The notes beneath the pieces are model-generated. The model did no database searches, was not told the origin of the DNA, and saw only the letters and a list, made by a program, of their open reading frames with translations. From NCBI RefSeq assembly GCF_009909155.2, contig NZ_JAAAPM020000025.1:1-64000 (forward strand): 64,000 nucleotides of DNA. Direction: 5' to 3'. This document shows, one piece after another, positions 42,295 through 52,100 of this stretch. Within the stretch, counting starts at the first letter, position 1. Every line of letters starts with the position of its first letter. The position numbers and the translations under genes were made by a program. Origin of the DNA: Flavobacterium undicola (lineage in GTDB: Bacteria; Bacteroidota; Bacteroidia; Flavobacteriales; Flavobacteriaceae).

Positions 42295-43680
42295 TTACTT
42301 ATTAACATCTACAAACTCATAATACAAAGCTTTAGATAAAAAACTTTTGTGTTGCTTCTCTTCCACTCTTTGCTTTATGTAATCGAATTTCTCTGCTTCT
42401 CCAGGTTTTGAACCAAAATAATCCTGATAAATCTCTTCATTAAAATTCAACTCTCTCAAATATTCGGCATCGACACCTTTGCCAACTGCAATATTATAAT
42501 TAGTTATCAAATTACCCCAATTGACATAACTGCAAATCAAGATCGTTCCATAGAAATACCAAAGCATCTGGTTGAAAAGGAAAGCATTTGTTTTTTGTTT
42601 GCTGATTTTTATAAAAGAAATCACTAAACCAATTATAGCCAAAATCAAGAAAGCATAAACACCCAATCGTTTATAAGTCAAGCCAAAAAAAGAAACATAT
42701 TCTGAATTTTTGATAATCGTACTCACTATTAAAACACCATTTAACAGAATCCAGATTTTAGATAATCGTTTCAAAGTTTTTGCTTTTTTATCAAAATTAA
42801 ATCCCCCTTTAAAGTAGAATAAAATCACACCAACAGCCATAACGATAGAAAAAATGACAGCATTTACCCTTTCGTGTGTAGCTGAACTCAATTTTGATTT
42901 TTCGACAACTTCAAAAAACTGTTCGTAATTATAAGTGACTATAAAAACCAAAAGCAACGCATTTAAAAGAAGTAAAGTAATCTCGCCACTTCTTCTTTCG
43001 AAATTTATATCTAAAAACGAAAATGAATTTTGATTTTCAGTTTTCGCTTCTTCTTTAAAATCATTATCTAATAATTCATTCTTTTCATAGCAAACTTCCG
43101 GTATCCAATAATTCCAAAAAGTAAATGAAATATAAAATCCTAAAGCGGTAAGCACAAATGCTTGCCAGGCATCAATATCTAAGTAATAATCGGTAAACAA
43201 AGACGAAAAATGATCACTACCAAAAGAATACACAATTAAAAACAATCCCAGAAATACAGCTGGAATAATAAAATAGGCTATCAACTTTTTAGCAAAGCCA
43301 TTATTGACTTTCCGTTTGGGAATATATTGGCTAAACATCAAAATTCGACCTAATGATGCAATTCCGTTTACCAAAACAAGTGGAAATACTTGTAGTACTT
43401 TAAGATTAGGTTCTTGAGTTTTGAATTGGAGAAAAATAATTGAAAAAGCCATAGCGAAAAAAGAAGCAAAATCGCCGTACCAGGCAAAAGCAAAACAGGA
43501 CAACACCGATGTTATCACTAAAACCAAATGTAACCTACTGCTAAGTTTCTCTTGGAAGAAATAACAAATTAAGGTAGTTTGTACTATCCCGAAAATAGAC
43601 CAATTAAGCCCCAAATCCTCGTTGTAAAAAAGCAGCGTAAAAATCAAACTGCTGGCTAAAATAAAATGTAGTTTTTTCAT
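42295..43680 (-). CDS. Multi-pass membrane protein, DUF4173/DUF4153-like
   Basis: 461 residues from the ATG at 43680 (MKKLHFILASS), preferred over 43725 because the hydrophobic segment begins there. About twelve membrane segments. The arrangement resembles DUF4153/DUF4173 membrane proteins of Bacteroidota; this name is tentative. No catalytic motif seen. It is the third gene of an operon with a small winged-helix regulator and another membrane protein. Confidence 0.6.
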   Translation of the reverse strand: MKKLHFILASSLIFTLLFYNEDLGLNWSIFGIVQTTLICYFFQEKLSSRLHLVLVITSVLSCFAFAWYGDFASFFAMAFSIIFLQFKTQEPNLKVLQVFPLVLVNGIASLGRILMFSQYIPKRKVNNGFAKKLIAYFIIPAVFLGLFLIVYSFGSDHFSSLFTDYYLDIDAWQAFVLTALGFYISFTFWNYWIPEVCYEKNELLDNDFKEEAKTENQNSFSFLDINFERRSGEITLLLLNALLLVFIVTYNYEQFFEVVEKSKLSSATHERVNAVIFSIVMAVGVILFYFKGGFNFDKKAKTLKRLSKIWILLNGVLIVSTIIKNSEYVSFFGLTYKRLGVYAFLILAIIGLVISFIKISKQKTNAFLFNQMLWYFYGTILICSYVNWGNLITNYNIAVGKGVDAEYLRELNFNEEIYQDYFGSKPGEAEKFDYIKQRVEEKQHKSFLSKALYYEFVDVNK

Positions 43681-43732
43681 AGTTTTAAAATTAAAAGTAC
43701 TTTGCTTTTCAAAGTATTTAGACAAAAAAATT

Positions 43733-44029
43733 TTAGTTATTCGATTTCATTAATTTTTCAAGACTATTCAAGTGTTCGTTAAAGGCCGCGCGTCCTCTAT
43801 TGGTTACTCGATAGGAGGTTTTAGGTTTTTTACCCACAAATTCTTTCTTTATTTCAATATATTCAGCCTTCTCTAAGGCAGAAGAATGACTCGCTAAATT
43901 ACCATCAGTAATATTCAAAAGTGTTTTCATTTCGGTAAAATCTATCCAATCGTTGACCATCAGAATAGACATAATCCCTAATCTGACACGACTTTCAAAA
44001 TCTTTATTTAATTTATCAATGATTCCCAT
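43733..44029 (-). CDS. Winged-helix transcriptional regulator
   Basis: 98 residues of the MarR-like/HTH_34 type: SRVRLGIMSILMVND, TEMKTLLNITDGNLASHSSALE (recognition helix) and the wing KKPKTSYRVTNRGR. It probably represses its own operon. Eight bp separate it from the upstream membrane gene; no ligand-binding domain. Confidence 0.85.
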   Translation of the reverse strand: MGIIDKLNKDFESRVRLGIMSILMVNDWIDFTEMKTLLNITDGNLASHSSALEKAEYIEIKKEFVGKKPKTSYRVTNRGRAAFNEHLNSLEKLMKSNN

Positions 44030-44037
44030 TGGTGGTT

Positions 44038-44652
44038 TTATTTATACTTTTTGAACATTACTAATCCGTACAAGATATGCAAAATACCAAAGCCCAGTAT
44101 CCAAAAAACCAAACCATAACCCAGATAAAAAACAGAAATACATCCCAAAATTAGTTGGCAATAGCCCAGATATTTAATATCTGAAAAAGTATATTTTTCA
44201 GCATTTACAAGTGCTAAACCATAAAACATTAAAGTGGCTGGTGCAATTAAAACATACATTTGATGATACAAGAGCGCCAAACAAAAAACTCCTCCTACTG
44301 CTAATGGAATAGCAAGATTGAATAACATATTTTTAGTTGTCGAAGTCCAAATAGGTAAATTGTATTTTTTACTTTTTCTAACGGTAAATAAAATTCCGAA
44401 CGTTAATGCAAAAGCAAAAATAACAGCACCACTAAAAATGAGTTCTGAAATTAAACTCATAGAAAACTCCTTGTCTTTTCCTTCGAAATAATTAATTCCG
44501 TTTTTCTCAAACAATTGATACGCATACAAACCGCCAATCAAGGCAGACAATCCAGCAAAAACTCCTGAGAGTCCGCTTAAAGATATAAATCTTGAAGAAC
44601 GCTCCATCATAGAGCGAATGTGTGATAAGTCTTCTTGGTGCTTCTGATTCAT
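44038..44652 (-). CDS. Small membrane protein of the regulator operon
   Basis: 204 residues with about six membrane segments after a short cytoplasmic N-terminus (MNQKHQEDLSHIRSMMERS). It is usually found next to a winged-helix regulator of the type encoded here. No family role known to me. Confidence 0.65.
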   Translation of the reverse strand: MNQKHQEDLSHIRSMMERSSRFISLSGLSGVFAGLSALIGGLYAYQLFEKNGINYFEGKDKEFSMSLISELIFSGAVIFAFALTFGILFTVRKSKKYNLPIWTSTTKNMLFNLAIPLAVGGVFCLALLYHQMYVLIAPATLMFYGLALVNAEKYTFSDIKYLGYCQLILGCISVFYLGYGLVFWILGFGILHILYGLVMFKKYK

Positions 44653-44747
44653 AATTAAAGTACTTTGAAATACAAAGTTAATTTAATTTCCGAAATGACA
44701 CTATCAAAAACGGATTTTTTTTAGAAATTACTTTAGAGAGGAAGATA

Positions 44748-46073
44748 CTAATTCAATAATTTGGATAATATTTTATCCAATTCTTCCGCATCTGGATGAA
44801 TGGCTACAATTACACCGTTAGAATCAATCAAAAAAGTTGAACCTCCTGAATTTGAAACATTATATTTATCCCAAATTCGGTTTTTATTATCCAATTCAAT
44901 TAGATTTAACCAAGGATATTTGTCTTTTTCAATGGCCTTTACAAAAGCATTAGTGTTTTTAAATTCATTAGCAACTCCAAGGATGACTAATCCTTTTTCT
45001 TTGTATTTCTCATATATTGGAATATAGCTTTTACTCGTTATTCTGCAAGGTCCACACCAAGAAGCCCACAAATCAATTAAAGCTACTTTGCCCGTAACTA
45101 CATCTGAAGCACTTATAGTTTGTCCTTCAAAATTTGGTGCAGAAAAATCAACAAACATACCTCCCACTTTTATTGTTTTTATTGCTTCCAATATATCTTC
45201 GATTTGTTTGGTATAAGGATGTAATGGAAACTTTTTTGAATAACTAGAAAATAAATTGTTAACCACATTAATATCGATATTTTTCTTGTTTTGTTTATAC
45301 CATCTAACCTCATTTAATAAAAGTGAATAAGAAAAAATATTCTGATTAGAGGCTATATACTTTGCTTCCCAATTGTATTTTAATTTTTTGATAGAATCCA
45401 TCTTATTTTTTAGAAACCATGCCCTGATAGTATAACCCTTGTCTGTCTCTAACAATTCCTCTTTTATTCTATAAGCTTTATTAAGCTCCTCTCCTTGTTT
45501 AAGATTTTTAATTTTTTCCTGAATAGTAGTTACCGCTTCGCTAAAATAATTATTGGTATCCATTAGAGAGTGACTTTCATCTTTAATAGGTTTTACAATT
45601 GGATCAAAAATTCTTATTTGCTCTTTTTCAAATGAAACCATTTTGTCTGTCAATTTCCCTCCTGAGATTGTATTTTTATCAAATTCTTGGGAAGTATGCA
45701 ATACAAACTCAACTGAACCATTTTCTGCAAAGAAATCAATCGGTATAAAAGTACCATTCTCCAATTCTTCACCCAAAATCAAAGTATATTTTTCTGAAAA
45801 AGGAGATACAATATTATATTCAAACTGCCCTTCTTTGATTGGGATTTTTGTACCGCTATGAAACGGATCGTCTTTTTCAGTAACTAACATCAGGTACGTT
45901 GAATTTCCTCCAATTACATTTCCTTTTAATTTACAATGAACCGTTGCGATATTTGATACAGCTTCTTTTTTAGTCAACTTTCCTGAACCATAATTTGGTT
46001 TGTCAATTGTTTTCTGCGAAAAAACGCCACAGCTTACAAGAAGCGTAACAAGAATAATAAAGATTTTTTTCAT
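44748..46073 (-). CDS. TlpA-like thiol-disulfide protein with DUF4369-like N-terminus
   Basis: 441 residues. A signal peptide with possible lipobox (LVSC), an N-terminal beta domain like DUF4369, a helical middle, and a C-terminal AhpC/TSA-thioredoxin domain with the redox motif WASWCGPC. Likely a periplasmic or membrane-anchored reductase or thiol-exchange protein. The next gene upstream on the strand is the second barrel gene, 46 bp away, so the two may be cotranscribed. Confidence 0.85.
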   Translation of the reverse strand: MKKIFIILVTLLVSCGVFSQKTIDKPNYGSGKLTKKEAVSNIATVHCKLKGNVIGGNSTYLMLVTEKDDPFHSGTKIPIKEGQFEYNIVSPFSEKYTLILGEELENGTFIPIDFFAENGSVEFVLHTSQEFDKNTISGGKLTDKMVSFEKEQIRIFDPIVKPIKDESHSLMDTNNYFSEAVTTIQEKIKNLKQGEELNKAYRIKEELLETDKGYTIRAWFLKNKMDSIKKLKYNWEAKYIASNQNIFSYSLLLNEVRWYKQNKKNIDINVVNNLFSSYSKKFPLHPYTKQIEDILEAIKTIKVGGMFVDFSAPNFEGQTISASDVVTGKVALIDLWASWCGPCRITSKSYIPIYEKYKEKGLVILGVANEFKNTNAFVKAIEKDKYPWLNLIELDNKNRIWDKYNVSNSGGSTFLIDSNGVIVAIHPDAEELDKILSKLLN

Positions 46074-46119
46074 ATTTTTTTGGTTGGTTAAAAGGTTTAT
46101 AATGGTTGTTTATAGTTTT

Positions 46120-48852
46120 TTAGTTCTTTTTCTTCACGGCAAAATTTTGAAATTTATACAATAACGAGAACATTACATAGCGTTTTAAAACGGTATTTTC
46201 GGCATCTACAACAGCCGTTGGTGTAATGGTTCTGGAAGTACTCTGATTTTGATTCAGCAAATCATACACCTTCACTTTGAAAGTCATTTTATCCTCTGCA
46301 AATTTGTAAGACAAACTGGTATTCCACAGGTAGAAATCTTTTTTGTAACCTCCGGAAATATTAGAATTATAAGAATAACCAAAGTCATTTCCGAAAACCC
46401 AATTCTTAGGCCAAAAGTTAGTCATTTCAACATTGAAATTATGCGATTTATTTGACCTTGCACTTACTGAACTATTTTTATATCGAGTATCATTGTAAGC
46501 AAAATTATAAGATGGTTTGATGCTCAATAATGTACCATAATCATACGACAATCGTATAGCTGGTGAAACACGCAGCGTTTTTGCCGAATACAATTGCCCA
46601 TTGGTAAAACCTTTATCTAAATTATAATTGGTATTCAAACCAAAATTCAAACCGAAAGTATGCGCATTCTTTTTTATGGTTTTATTCCAATTTGCACCTA
46701 AACTACTTTCATAAGTCCCAAAAACATTGGCATAAGTGGTGGTTTGCTTTCCATTTTCGTTATATACAGAAGATGAAACGTAGTTGATGTCATAATAGGC
46801 TAGATTCGAATATACATAATAACCGGAACGGGATTTAAAGTCATAATTTTGAAAACCAAAATTAACCCTGTGAATTTTTTGAAGTCTAATATCCGGATTT
46901 CCTATAAAAGTGTTCAAAGGATTTTCTAAATTGGCAACAGGCATAAAATAATCTCCTTTAGGAATCCAAAATCCACTATGATACCCCCCATAAAATGTTT
47001 TTGATTTTGATAATTTATAATTAAAATCGATGTCTGCATCTGGAATAACAAAGTTTTTATTCAAATCAGTAGTGGAATTCAAATACAAAGAATGAAAGTC
47101 TGTTTTAAGAAAAAAAGCATTCATCGATACGCTTAAATCAAATTTATTTTTACGAATTGCAAACCCTACCGAAGAAGCAATTTGTAATGTTGATGAAGAA
47201 ATAAAATTAGTCATCAATTCATTACGATCGTTATAAGCATCAGAACCCGAATTAAAATCGAAAGTTTTTTTGTCATTAGATGTTTTATCCAGATAAGAGG
47301 AGATTTTGAAATTGATACTTAAAGAATCGGTAATGGGTTCTGCATATCGAATAGAGTTAGAATATTTATCCCTCTGATTGACCGCTTTCACATTTTGATT
47401 ACGAAAATCATCCGGACTGGTTCCTTGAGTGAAAACTGTCGATGAATTTATAATGGAATTGGAATCGTTCTTTGAATTTTCATTTTGGAAATTAGCTGTA
47501 AAATACCTTCCCTTTTTCTTCGCTTTTGTAAAAACAGAAATGTTGTTTTGGAAATTGGTATTATCCGTTTCATTCGTATTATAGGAATCACTCGTATTGA
47601 TCAATTGATTGTTTTCATCCACGGTTTTTTTATCAAAATCAGTAGTCGATGTAGTTGTTCCTTTTTCGAGTTTGGGTGTAACAATGATTTTCGTTGCAGG
47701 CGTAATGTCATACTCCAAATTAAAATCGGCATTATGCTTGGAAAATTCCTTATTTGTGTTTGAAGTTGATTCGGCCACTAAAGAACCCGTTGGCAACAAA
47801 GTGAGTTCGGTCGTTCTATTTTTATTTTCAGAATCCGAATTCGTGAAATAATAATTCCCAGTAGACTTAGCGCCTTTAAACCATTCGTCGGCATAATTCA
47901 ACCCAATCATATTCGACTTGATAATTCCGGTTCCTCCTCCTATCGATGGCGCACGTGAATTCCAATTTCTTCCACCACCCATATTGTCAAAAACCTCATC
48001 CATAGAAAAACCGGTCGCATTGATATTATTGGAAGAAGCCAAAAAACTGATGCGTCTTTTATCCTTGAAATAACTCAACAAAGCACTGCTTTCATAGCGA
48101 TCTGAGCTGCCGTAACCGCCCAACACTTTCCCAAAAAAGCCTTTATTTTTGTCTTTTTCAATCGTTAAATTAATGGAGGCATTATTCGAACTCGAAGCTT
48201 GCTTGGTGAATTCTTCTTCTTTGGTTTTGGTATCCGAAACCTGTACTTTTTTAATAATTTCCGAAGGAAGGTTTTGAAGCGCCACTTTACCATCTTCACC
48301 AAAAAAAGGTTTTCCGTTGACCAATATCTGATTGACTTCTTTACCGTTTACCATAATTTTCTTGTCGGCATCAATGGTAACTCCGGGCAATTGTTTCAGT
48401 AAAGCTTCGACATTAGCATCTGGACGCAGCTTAAACGAAGAAGCATTAAATTCCAACGTATCTTTCTTGACGCGAATGGGCGGAGCAGTACTTTTTACAA
48501 CCACTTCATTGAGTTTGTTTTCGTATTCCAAGAGTTTAAAAACACCCAAATCGATATTTGTGGTCAATTTATCGATAGCTTTAGAAAACTCTTTATAGCC
48601 TTCTGCTGAAACTTTAAAAATTAGATTTTCTGTACTGGCTTTGGTTTCTAATTTGAATAATCCATCTTTATCCGAAATGGTATAGGCTACTACCGAAGAA
48701 TCTTTGGGATGAATCAAATACGCCGTTGCCGATTCGATAGGAGATGCTGTTTTGTCTTTGACGATTTTACCGTTAATTATAATACTTTTTTGTGCAAAAG
48801 AGGAAAAGCAGCAGCATAACAAGAGAAAAATGAAGATAAATGTGTTTCTCAT
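46120..48852 (-). CDS. TonB-receptor-like outer-membrane beta-barrel protein, copy 2
   Basis: 910 residues with the same plan as 24425-27145: signal peptide, carboxypeptidase-regulatory domain, LNEVVVKS, plug-like domain, OMP_b-brl_3 barrel. The first ~340 and last ~200 residues are almost identical to copy 1, including the last 75, whereas about 510-710 is strongly diverged. This looks like ongoing gene conversion or recombination between copies. The promoter region has the AACAGTT motif that also precedes the Wzy_C gene at 16504. Confidence 0.85.
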   Translation of the reverse strand: MRNTFIFIFLLLCCCFSSFAQKSIIINGKIVKDKTASPIESATAYLIHPKDSSVVAYTISDKDGLFKLETKASTENLIFKVSAEGYKEFSKAIDKLTTNIDLGVFKLLEYENKLNEVVVKSTAPPIRVKKDTLEFNASSFKLRPDANVEALLKQLPGVTIDADKKIMVNGKEVNQILVNGKPFFGEDGKVALQNLPSEIIKKVQVSDTKTKEEEFTKQASSSNNASINLTIEKDKNKGFFGKVLGGYGSSDRYESSALLSYFKDKRRISFLASSNNINATGFSMDEVFDNMGGGRNWNSRAPSIGGGTGIIKSNMIGLNYADEWFKGAKSTGNYYFTNSDSENKNRTTELTLLPTGSLVAESTSNTNKEFSKHNADFNLEYDITPATKIIVTPKLEKGTTTSTTDFDKKTVDENNQLINTSDSYNTNETDNTNFQNNISVFTKAKKKGRYFTANFQNENSKNDSNSIINSSTVFTQGTSPDDFRNQNVKAVNQRDKYSNSIRYAEPITDSLSINFKISSYLDKTSNDKKTFDFNSGSDAYNDRNELMTNFISSSTLQIASSVGFAIRKNKFDLSVSMNAFFLKTDFHSLYLNSTTDLNKNFVIPDADIDFNYKLSKSKTFYGGYHSGFWIPKGDYFMPVANLENPLNTFIGNPDIRLQKIHRVNFGFQNYDFKSRSGYYVYSNLAYYDINYVSSSVYNENGKQTTTYANVFGTYESSLGANWNKTIKKNAHTFGLNFGLNTNYNLDKGFTNGQLYSAKTLRVSPAIRLSYDYGTLLSIKPSYNFAYNDTRYKNSSVSARSNKSHNFNVEMTNFWPKNWVFGNDFGYSYNSNISGGYKKDFYLWNTSLSYKFAEDKMTFKVKVYDLLNQNQSTSRTITPTAVVDAENTVLKRYVMFSLLYKFQNFAVKKKN

Positions 48853-48920
48853 AATTGATGGATGATTGATTTTTAACTGTTAATTAATGGTTAACTATTG
48901 CGTAAGATTTGTTTTATATT

Positions 48921-48967
48921 TCAAACCTATGAATTAATTAACGAAAAACTGTTCTGAACTGTTTGTT
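48921..48967 (-). promoter_or_regulatory. AACAGTT direct-repeat promoter motif, copy C
   Basis: On the minus strand AACAGTT occurs twice at 10-bp spacing (plus-strand AACTGTT at 48947 and 48957), with TTAATTAATTC and ATAGGTTTGAAAT in the same order as copies A and B. It lies about 110 bp before the barrel gene start at 48852. Nothing else was seen in the gap 48853-49118. Confidence 0.6.
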
Positions 48968-49118
48968 AAAAAATTGTATTGTAGTAGAAAGGTGATAAGG
49001 AATCCTTTTTTTTTGAACACAACCAATCGATTGGAGTGATTACTCCAACATATCATTCATTACAAACAAACTGGCAGATTCAAATTTTAACTAAATCTTT
49101 TTAAAATTTGATCTAGAT

Positions 49119-49805
49119 TTAATTATAAAAAACATAATTACTTGTTTTATCTGCGTCAAGATGAACACTATTACTTAAAGAAAAATCACCACCGGAATCA
49201 TTTTTTAAACTTCCTGACAATTTATCAATTCTTATTTTTGCAGCTGCCCTTAGTTTTGTTTTGTCTAATTTAACCGCTAAATTTTCTATTTTTTCTCCCT
49301 CAAGATAAATGTTGGACTCTTTAGCTTTTATGGATACTTGAGTAACCGTATCAAATCTCCAATCCAGTCTGGACTTATTCATGGTAACACTTAAAGTATC
49401 CGTTTCAAACTTCTCCAAATGAACATCCGAGTTTTCTTTAGCTACGATACTTTTTACATTTACACAAAAAACTTCGGGAACAATTATTAAATAAGGTTCT
49501 TTAGACTGTTCTTTTTTAACTGAATACATAAAAAGAGTATCGTTTCGAACAACAAAAGGAGCAAAATTGGGAACAGCATCTTTCCTATAGCTTTGCTTTA
49601 TTTTGTTTTGCTTTCCATTCTTTAAATAAAAAATGGCTCCCGGTTCTGCAACTACAACCGAAAAAGGAGGTGTTTTCTTTTCTTGAATTGCAAAATTAGA
49701 CTTATCATTAATCCCCTTATAATATTTTGAACCGATAAATAGCAAAGTGATTCCTCCAAAAAGGAAAATTAAAAAAGAAATAAATATGATGTTAGATATT
49801 TTCAT
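49119..49805 (-). CDS. Membrane-anchored beta-rich protein of the GntR/ABC operon
   Basis: 228 residues. An N-terminal membrane segment (about 5-27) and a beta-rich remainder with repeats of short strands, similar in outline to GIN-type/head-domain proteins that sit in GntR-ABC operons of Bacteroidota. No precise family recognised. Its start overlaps the GntR gene end by 14 bp, so it is the last gene of the operon. Confidence 0.6.
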   Translation of the reverse strand: MKISNIIFISFLIFLFGGITLLFIGSKYYKGINDKSNFAIQEKKTPPFSVVVAEPGAIFYLKNGKQNKIKQSYRKDAVPNFAPFVVRNDTLFMYSVKKEQSKEPYLIIVPEVFCVNVKSIVAKENSDVHLEKFETDTLSVTMNKSRLDWRFDTVTQVSIKAKESNIYLEGEKIENLAVKLDKTKLRAAAKIRIDKLSGSLKNDSGGDFSLSNSVHLDADKTSNYVFYN

Positions 49806-50169
49806 AGTCGTTATTTTTAATAGCCGTTACTAATTCGTTTAAATCGGCACTGTTAAGTTGGAGTAATTTTACTTTAAGAAGAAAATCAGGCAAATCCTGG
49901 CTGAAAAAATTGGCTTTTTCATTGGCCTTTATTAATTCGAAAGCATTTTCGGAAACAAAAAATCCAATGCCCCGTTTGTTATCAAAAATTCCGGATTCTT
50001 GCAAATTAGCATAAGCACGCATGACCGTGTTGTGATTCACTTCAAATTCGGCAGCCAAATCCCGCACCGAAGCCACCCGATCACCCGATTGCAATTGTCC
50101 TTCCAAAATTTGCCGACAGAGATTGTCTACTATTTGCAGATAAATCCCTTTGGTTGATTTAAAATCCAT
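49792..50169 (-). CDS. GntR-family regulator (YtrA-like)
   Basis: 125 residues: only a winged-helix GntR domain (GIYLQIVDNLCRQILEGQL, SVRDLAAEFEVNHNTVMRAY, GIGFFVS) and a short C-terminal tail, as in the YtrA subfamily that controls ABC transporter operons. The probable operator is the inverted repeat at 51840-51861 before the first gene. It lies 1 bp after the permease gene. Confidence 0.88.
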   Translation of the reverse strand: MDFKSTKGIYLQIVDNLCRQILEGQLQSGDRVASVRDLAAEFEVNHNTVMRAYANLQESGIFDNKRGIGFFVSENAFELIKANEKANFFSQDLPDFLLKVKLLQLNSADLNELVTAIKNNDYENI

Positions 50170-50170
50170 A

Positions 50171-50998
50171 TTAAGCCTCTTTTTCTTTTAATTTAAAATA
50201 AGCCATTCCTATAAAGAATACCCATGAAAGTAACGATATCGATAACAAAGAAAATTCAGTACTATCTAAATTTTCCGTAACATAAAATGTTTGTAATCGA
50301 ATATCAAAAAATTTAGTTTGAGTATAAAAAATATTAGATAGTAACATAGAAAACAAAATACAGCTAAAGAATAAAATAGCCGAAATCACTACGGTTTTAA
50401 CCAAAGCATAGCGTTTAAAGTAAGTTGTCCCTGCAAAAAGATAAGTTCCATAAGAGAAAAAACCAAAAATCATAAACAGTATCTGCCAAATATCCCACAC
50501 TTTATCAACTCTGGTTACTAAAAGGCGATATTCAAAATAAGGAACTACAGCCGGATCAAAAAAATGAGTTTCATAAAGCATTTCAGGAATTAAGGAAGCT
50601 TTAGCCAAACGAATGGCTATCCAAAAAATCCCCAAAGCTATAGGAATAAAAATTCCTATTCTCAATAAAAACTGCACCAGAAATTTCTCAAATGCTGAAC
50701 CTGGAGAAAGTAAATAATTTGCCGTTTTAATTTTATCAGTCAAATCAGGAAATGCAGTCCCTACAATCACACCAACTCCCATCATAAAAAACATAAAACA
50801 AACCATATAAAGATTATTGATACTTTCGGCATAACTCATTATGCTACTTTTACTCGAACTAAGAAACCAATAGGTCAATAAATAAGTTATCAATCCTAAT
50901 CCAAGAATAGCTAAAAGGTATTTTGTTCTATTAATTAACAAATCCTGCTGAAATAAACGAACAAATCGGTTGAAATTAAAATGGTTATTAAACGACAT
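50171..50998 (-). CDS. ABC transporter membrane protein
   Basis: 275 residues with six or seven membrane segments. Its start overlaps the ATPase gene end by 11 bp. Together with the ATPase it forms a YtrB/YtrC-like exporter or membrane-stress transporter of unknown substrate. Confidence 0.8.
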   Translation of the reverse strand: MSFNNHFNFNRFVRLFQQDLLINRTKYLLAILGLGLITYLLTYWFLSSSKSSIMSYAESINNLYMVCFMFFMMGVGVIVGTAFPDLTDKIKTANYLLSPGSAFEKFLVQFLLRIGIFIPIALGIFWIAIRLAKASLIPEMLYETHFFDPAVVPYFEYRLLVTRVDKVWDIWQILFMIFGFFSYGTYLFAGTTYFKRYALVKTVVISAILFFSCILFSMLLSNIFYTQTKFFDIRLQTFYVTENLDSTEFSLLSISLLSWVFFIGMAYFKLKEKEA

Positions 50999-51824
50999 GG
51001 CTTATAGATTTTAAGGTTACTTTATTGATAATAGCGTTAAAAAGCAGTTCAATGTCAATTTCGGTTTCTTCAAGTTCATCCGCTGCTGTTATGATTCGGT
51101 ATCCACCAAGACATTTCTCTTGATAAATTAGGTTTTCTATTCCCGCTAAACTCATTACAGTTTTAAATTGCAGTTGCTGACTAATATTAAAAACCGATTC
51201 GTTATAAACCATTTTCCCTTCATCAAGCACCACGATGGTATCAATTATCGTTTCGATATCTTTTACCTGATGAGTTGAAATTAAAACCAATTGTTCATCA
51301 GAAACGGAGCTGACCAATATTTTTCGAAACAAACTCTTAGACGGAATATCCAAACCATTTGTTGGTTCGTCCAGAATAAGCAAACTGCAATTAGTTGATA
51401 AGGCAAAAGCAATCAGGAATTTTTTACGTTGTCCGTGCGAAAGTCCGTTTAGATTTTTTTTAGCATCTAATTCGAATTCCTGAAGGATTTTATTCATTTT
51501 TTCATAATCGAATTTGGGATACAAAGGAGCTGTTGCCTTTATATACAATACAATAGTTATCGAAGGAAACGAAAACTCCTCAGAAACCATATAGATATCT
51601 GACAAAAAATCAGGCAATCGATCAAAGGGTTTAAAACCATTAATATTCAATTCTCCAATTTGTGGTTTTAGCAAGCCTGTAATCAACTTGAGAAAAGTTG
51701 ATTTACCGGCACCATTTTTCCCCAGCAAACCTACAATGCTTCCATTGTGCTGCTCAAAAGATAAATCAGTAAACAAAGCGTCCTGCTTTTTGTACTGAAA
51801 CGTTAGGTGTTGAATACTTATCAT
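50988..51824 (-). CDS. ABC transporter ATPase
   Basis: 278 residues. Walker A GLLGKNGAGKST, signature LSHGQRKKF, Walker B LLILDEPTNGLD and the H-loop in LISTHQVKD. First gene of the GntR-controlled operon. Energises the permease encoded next. Confidence 0.92.
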   Translation of the reverse strand: MISIQHLTFQYKKQDALFTDLSFEQHNGSIVGLLGKNGAGKSTFLKLITGLLKPQIGELNINGFKPFDRLPDFLSDIYMVSEEFSFPSITIVLYIKATAPLYPKFDYEKMNKILQEFELDAKKNLNGLSHGQRKKFLIAFALSTNCSLLILDEPTNGLDIPSKSLFRKILVSSVSDEQLVLISTHQVKDIETIIDTIVVLDEGKMVYNESVFNISQQLQFKTVMSLAGIENLIYQEKCLGGYRIITAADELEETEIDIELLFNAIINKVTLKSISHVV

Positions 51825-51839
51825 AAATATATTTTATTA

Positions 51840-51861
51840 GTGTACTAGTTTTGTAGCACAC
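51840..51861 (-). promoter_or_regulatory. Probable GntR operator
   Basis: GTGTACTA and TAGCACAC are inverted (one mismatch) around GTTTTG, 15 bp before the ATPase start. Position and form fit a YtrA-type autoregulatory site. Confidence 0.55.
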
Positions 51862-52070
51862 AAAGAAATAAATTATTATTCAAATAACAAGCGTTTTGAT
51901 AAAAAATCTTACTTATTTAAACTTAAAACACTAGTAAAGCCATATATAGCTGGAAAAATTGTTCCTGTAAATTGATAAATAAATATCCAACTGAGCATAA
52001 ATTCCAATCAGTAAACAATAACTTAACCTTTTGTTTGAAGTCTATTAATCTGTTTTGCTGATGAACCTAA

Positions 52071-52078
52071 TAAATTTG
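52071..52078 (+). promoter_or_regulatory. -7 element of the hybrid kinase gene
   Basis: TAAATTTG matches TAnnTTTG and lies 22 bp before the TTG start at 52101. Between the GntR operator and this site (51862-52070) I see no gene. Confidence 0.5.
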
Positions 52079-52100
52079 CAGAGCATTAAATACAACTGCC

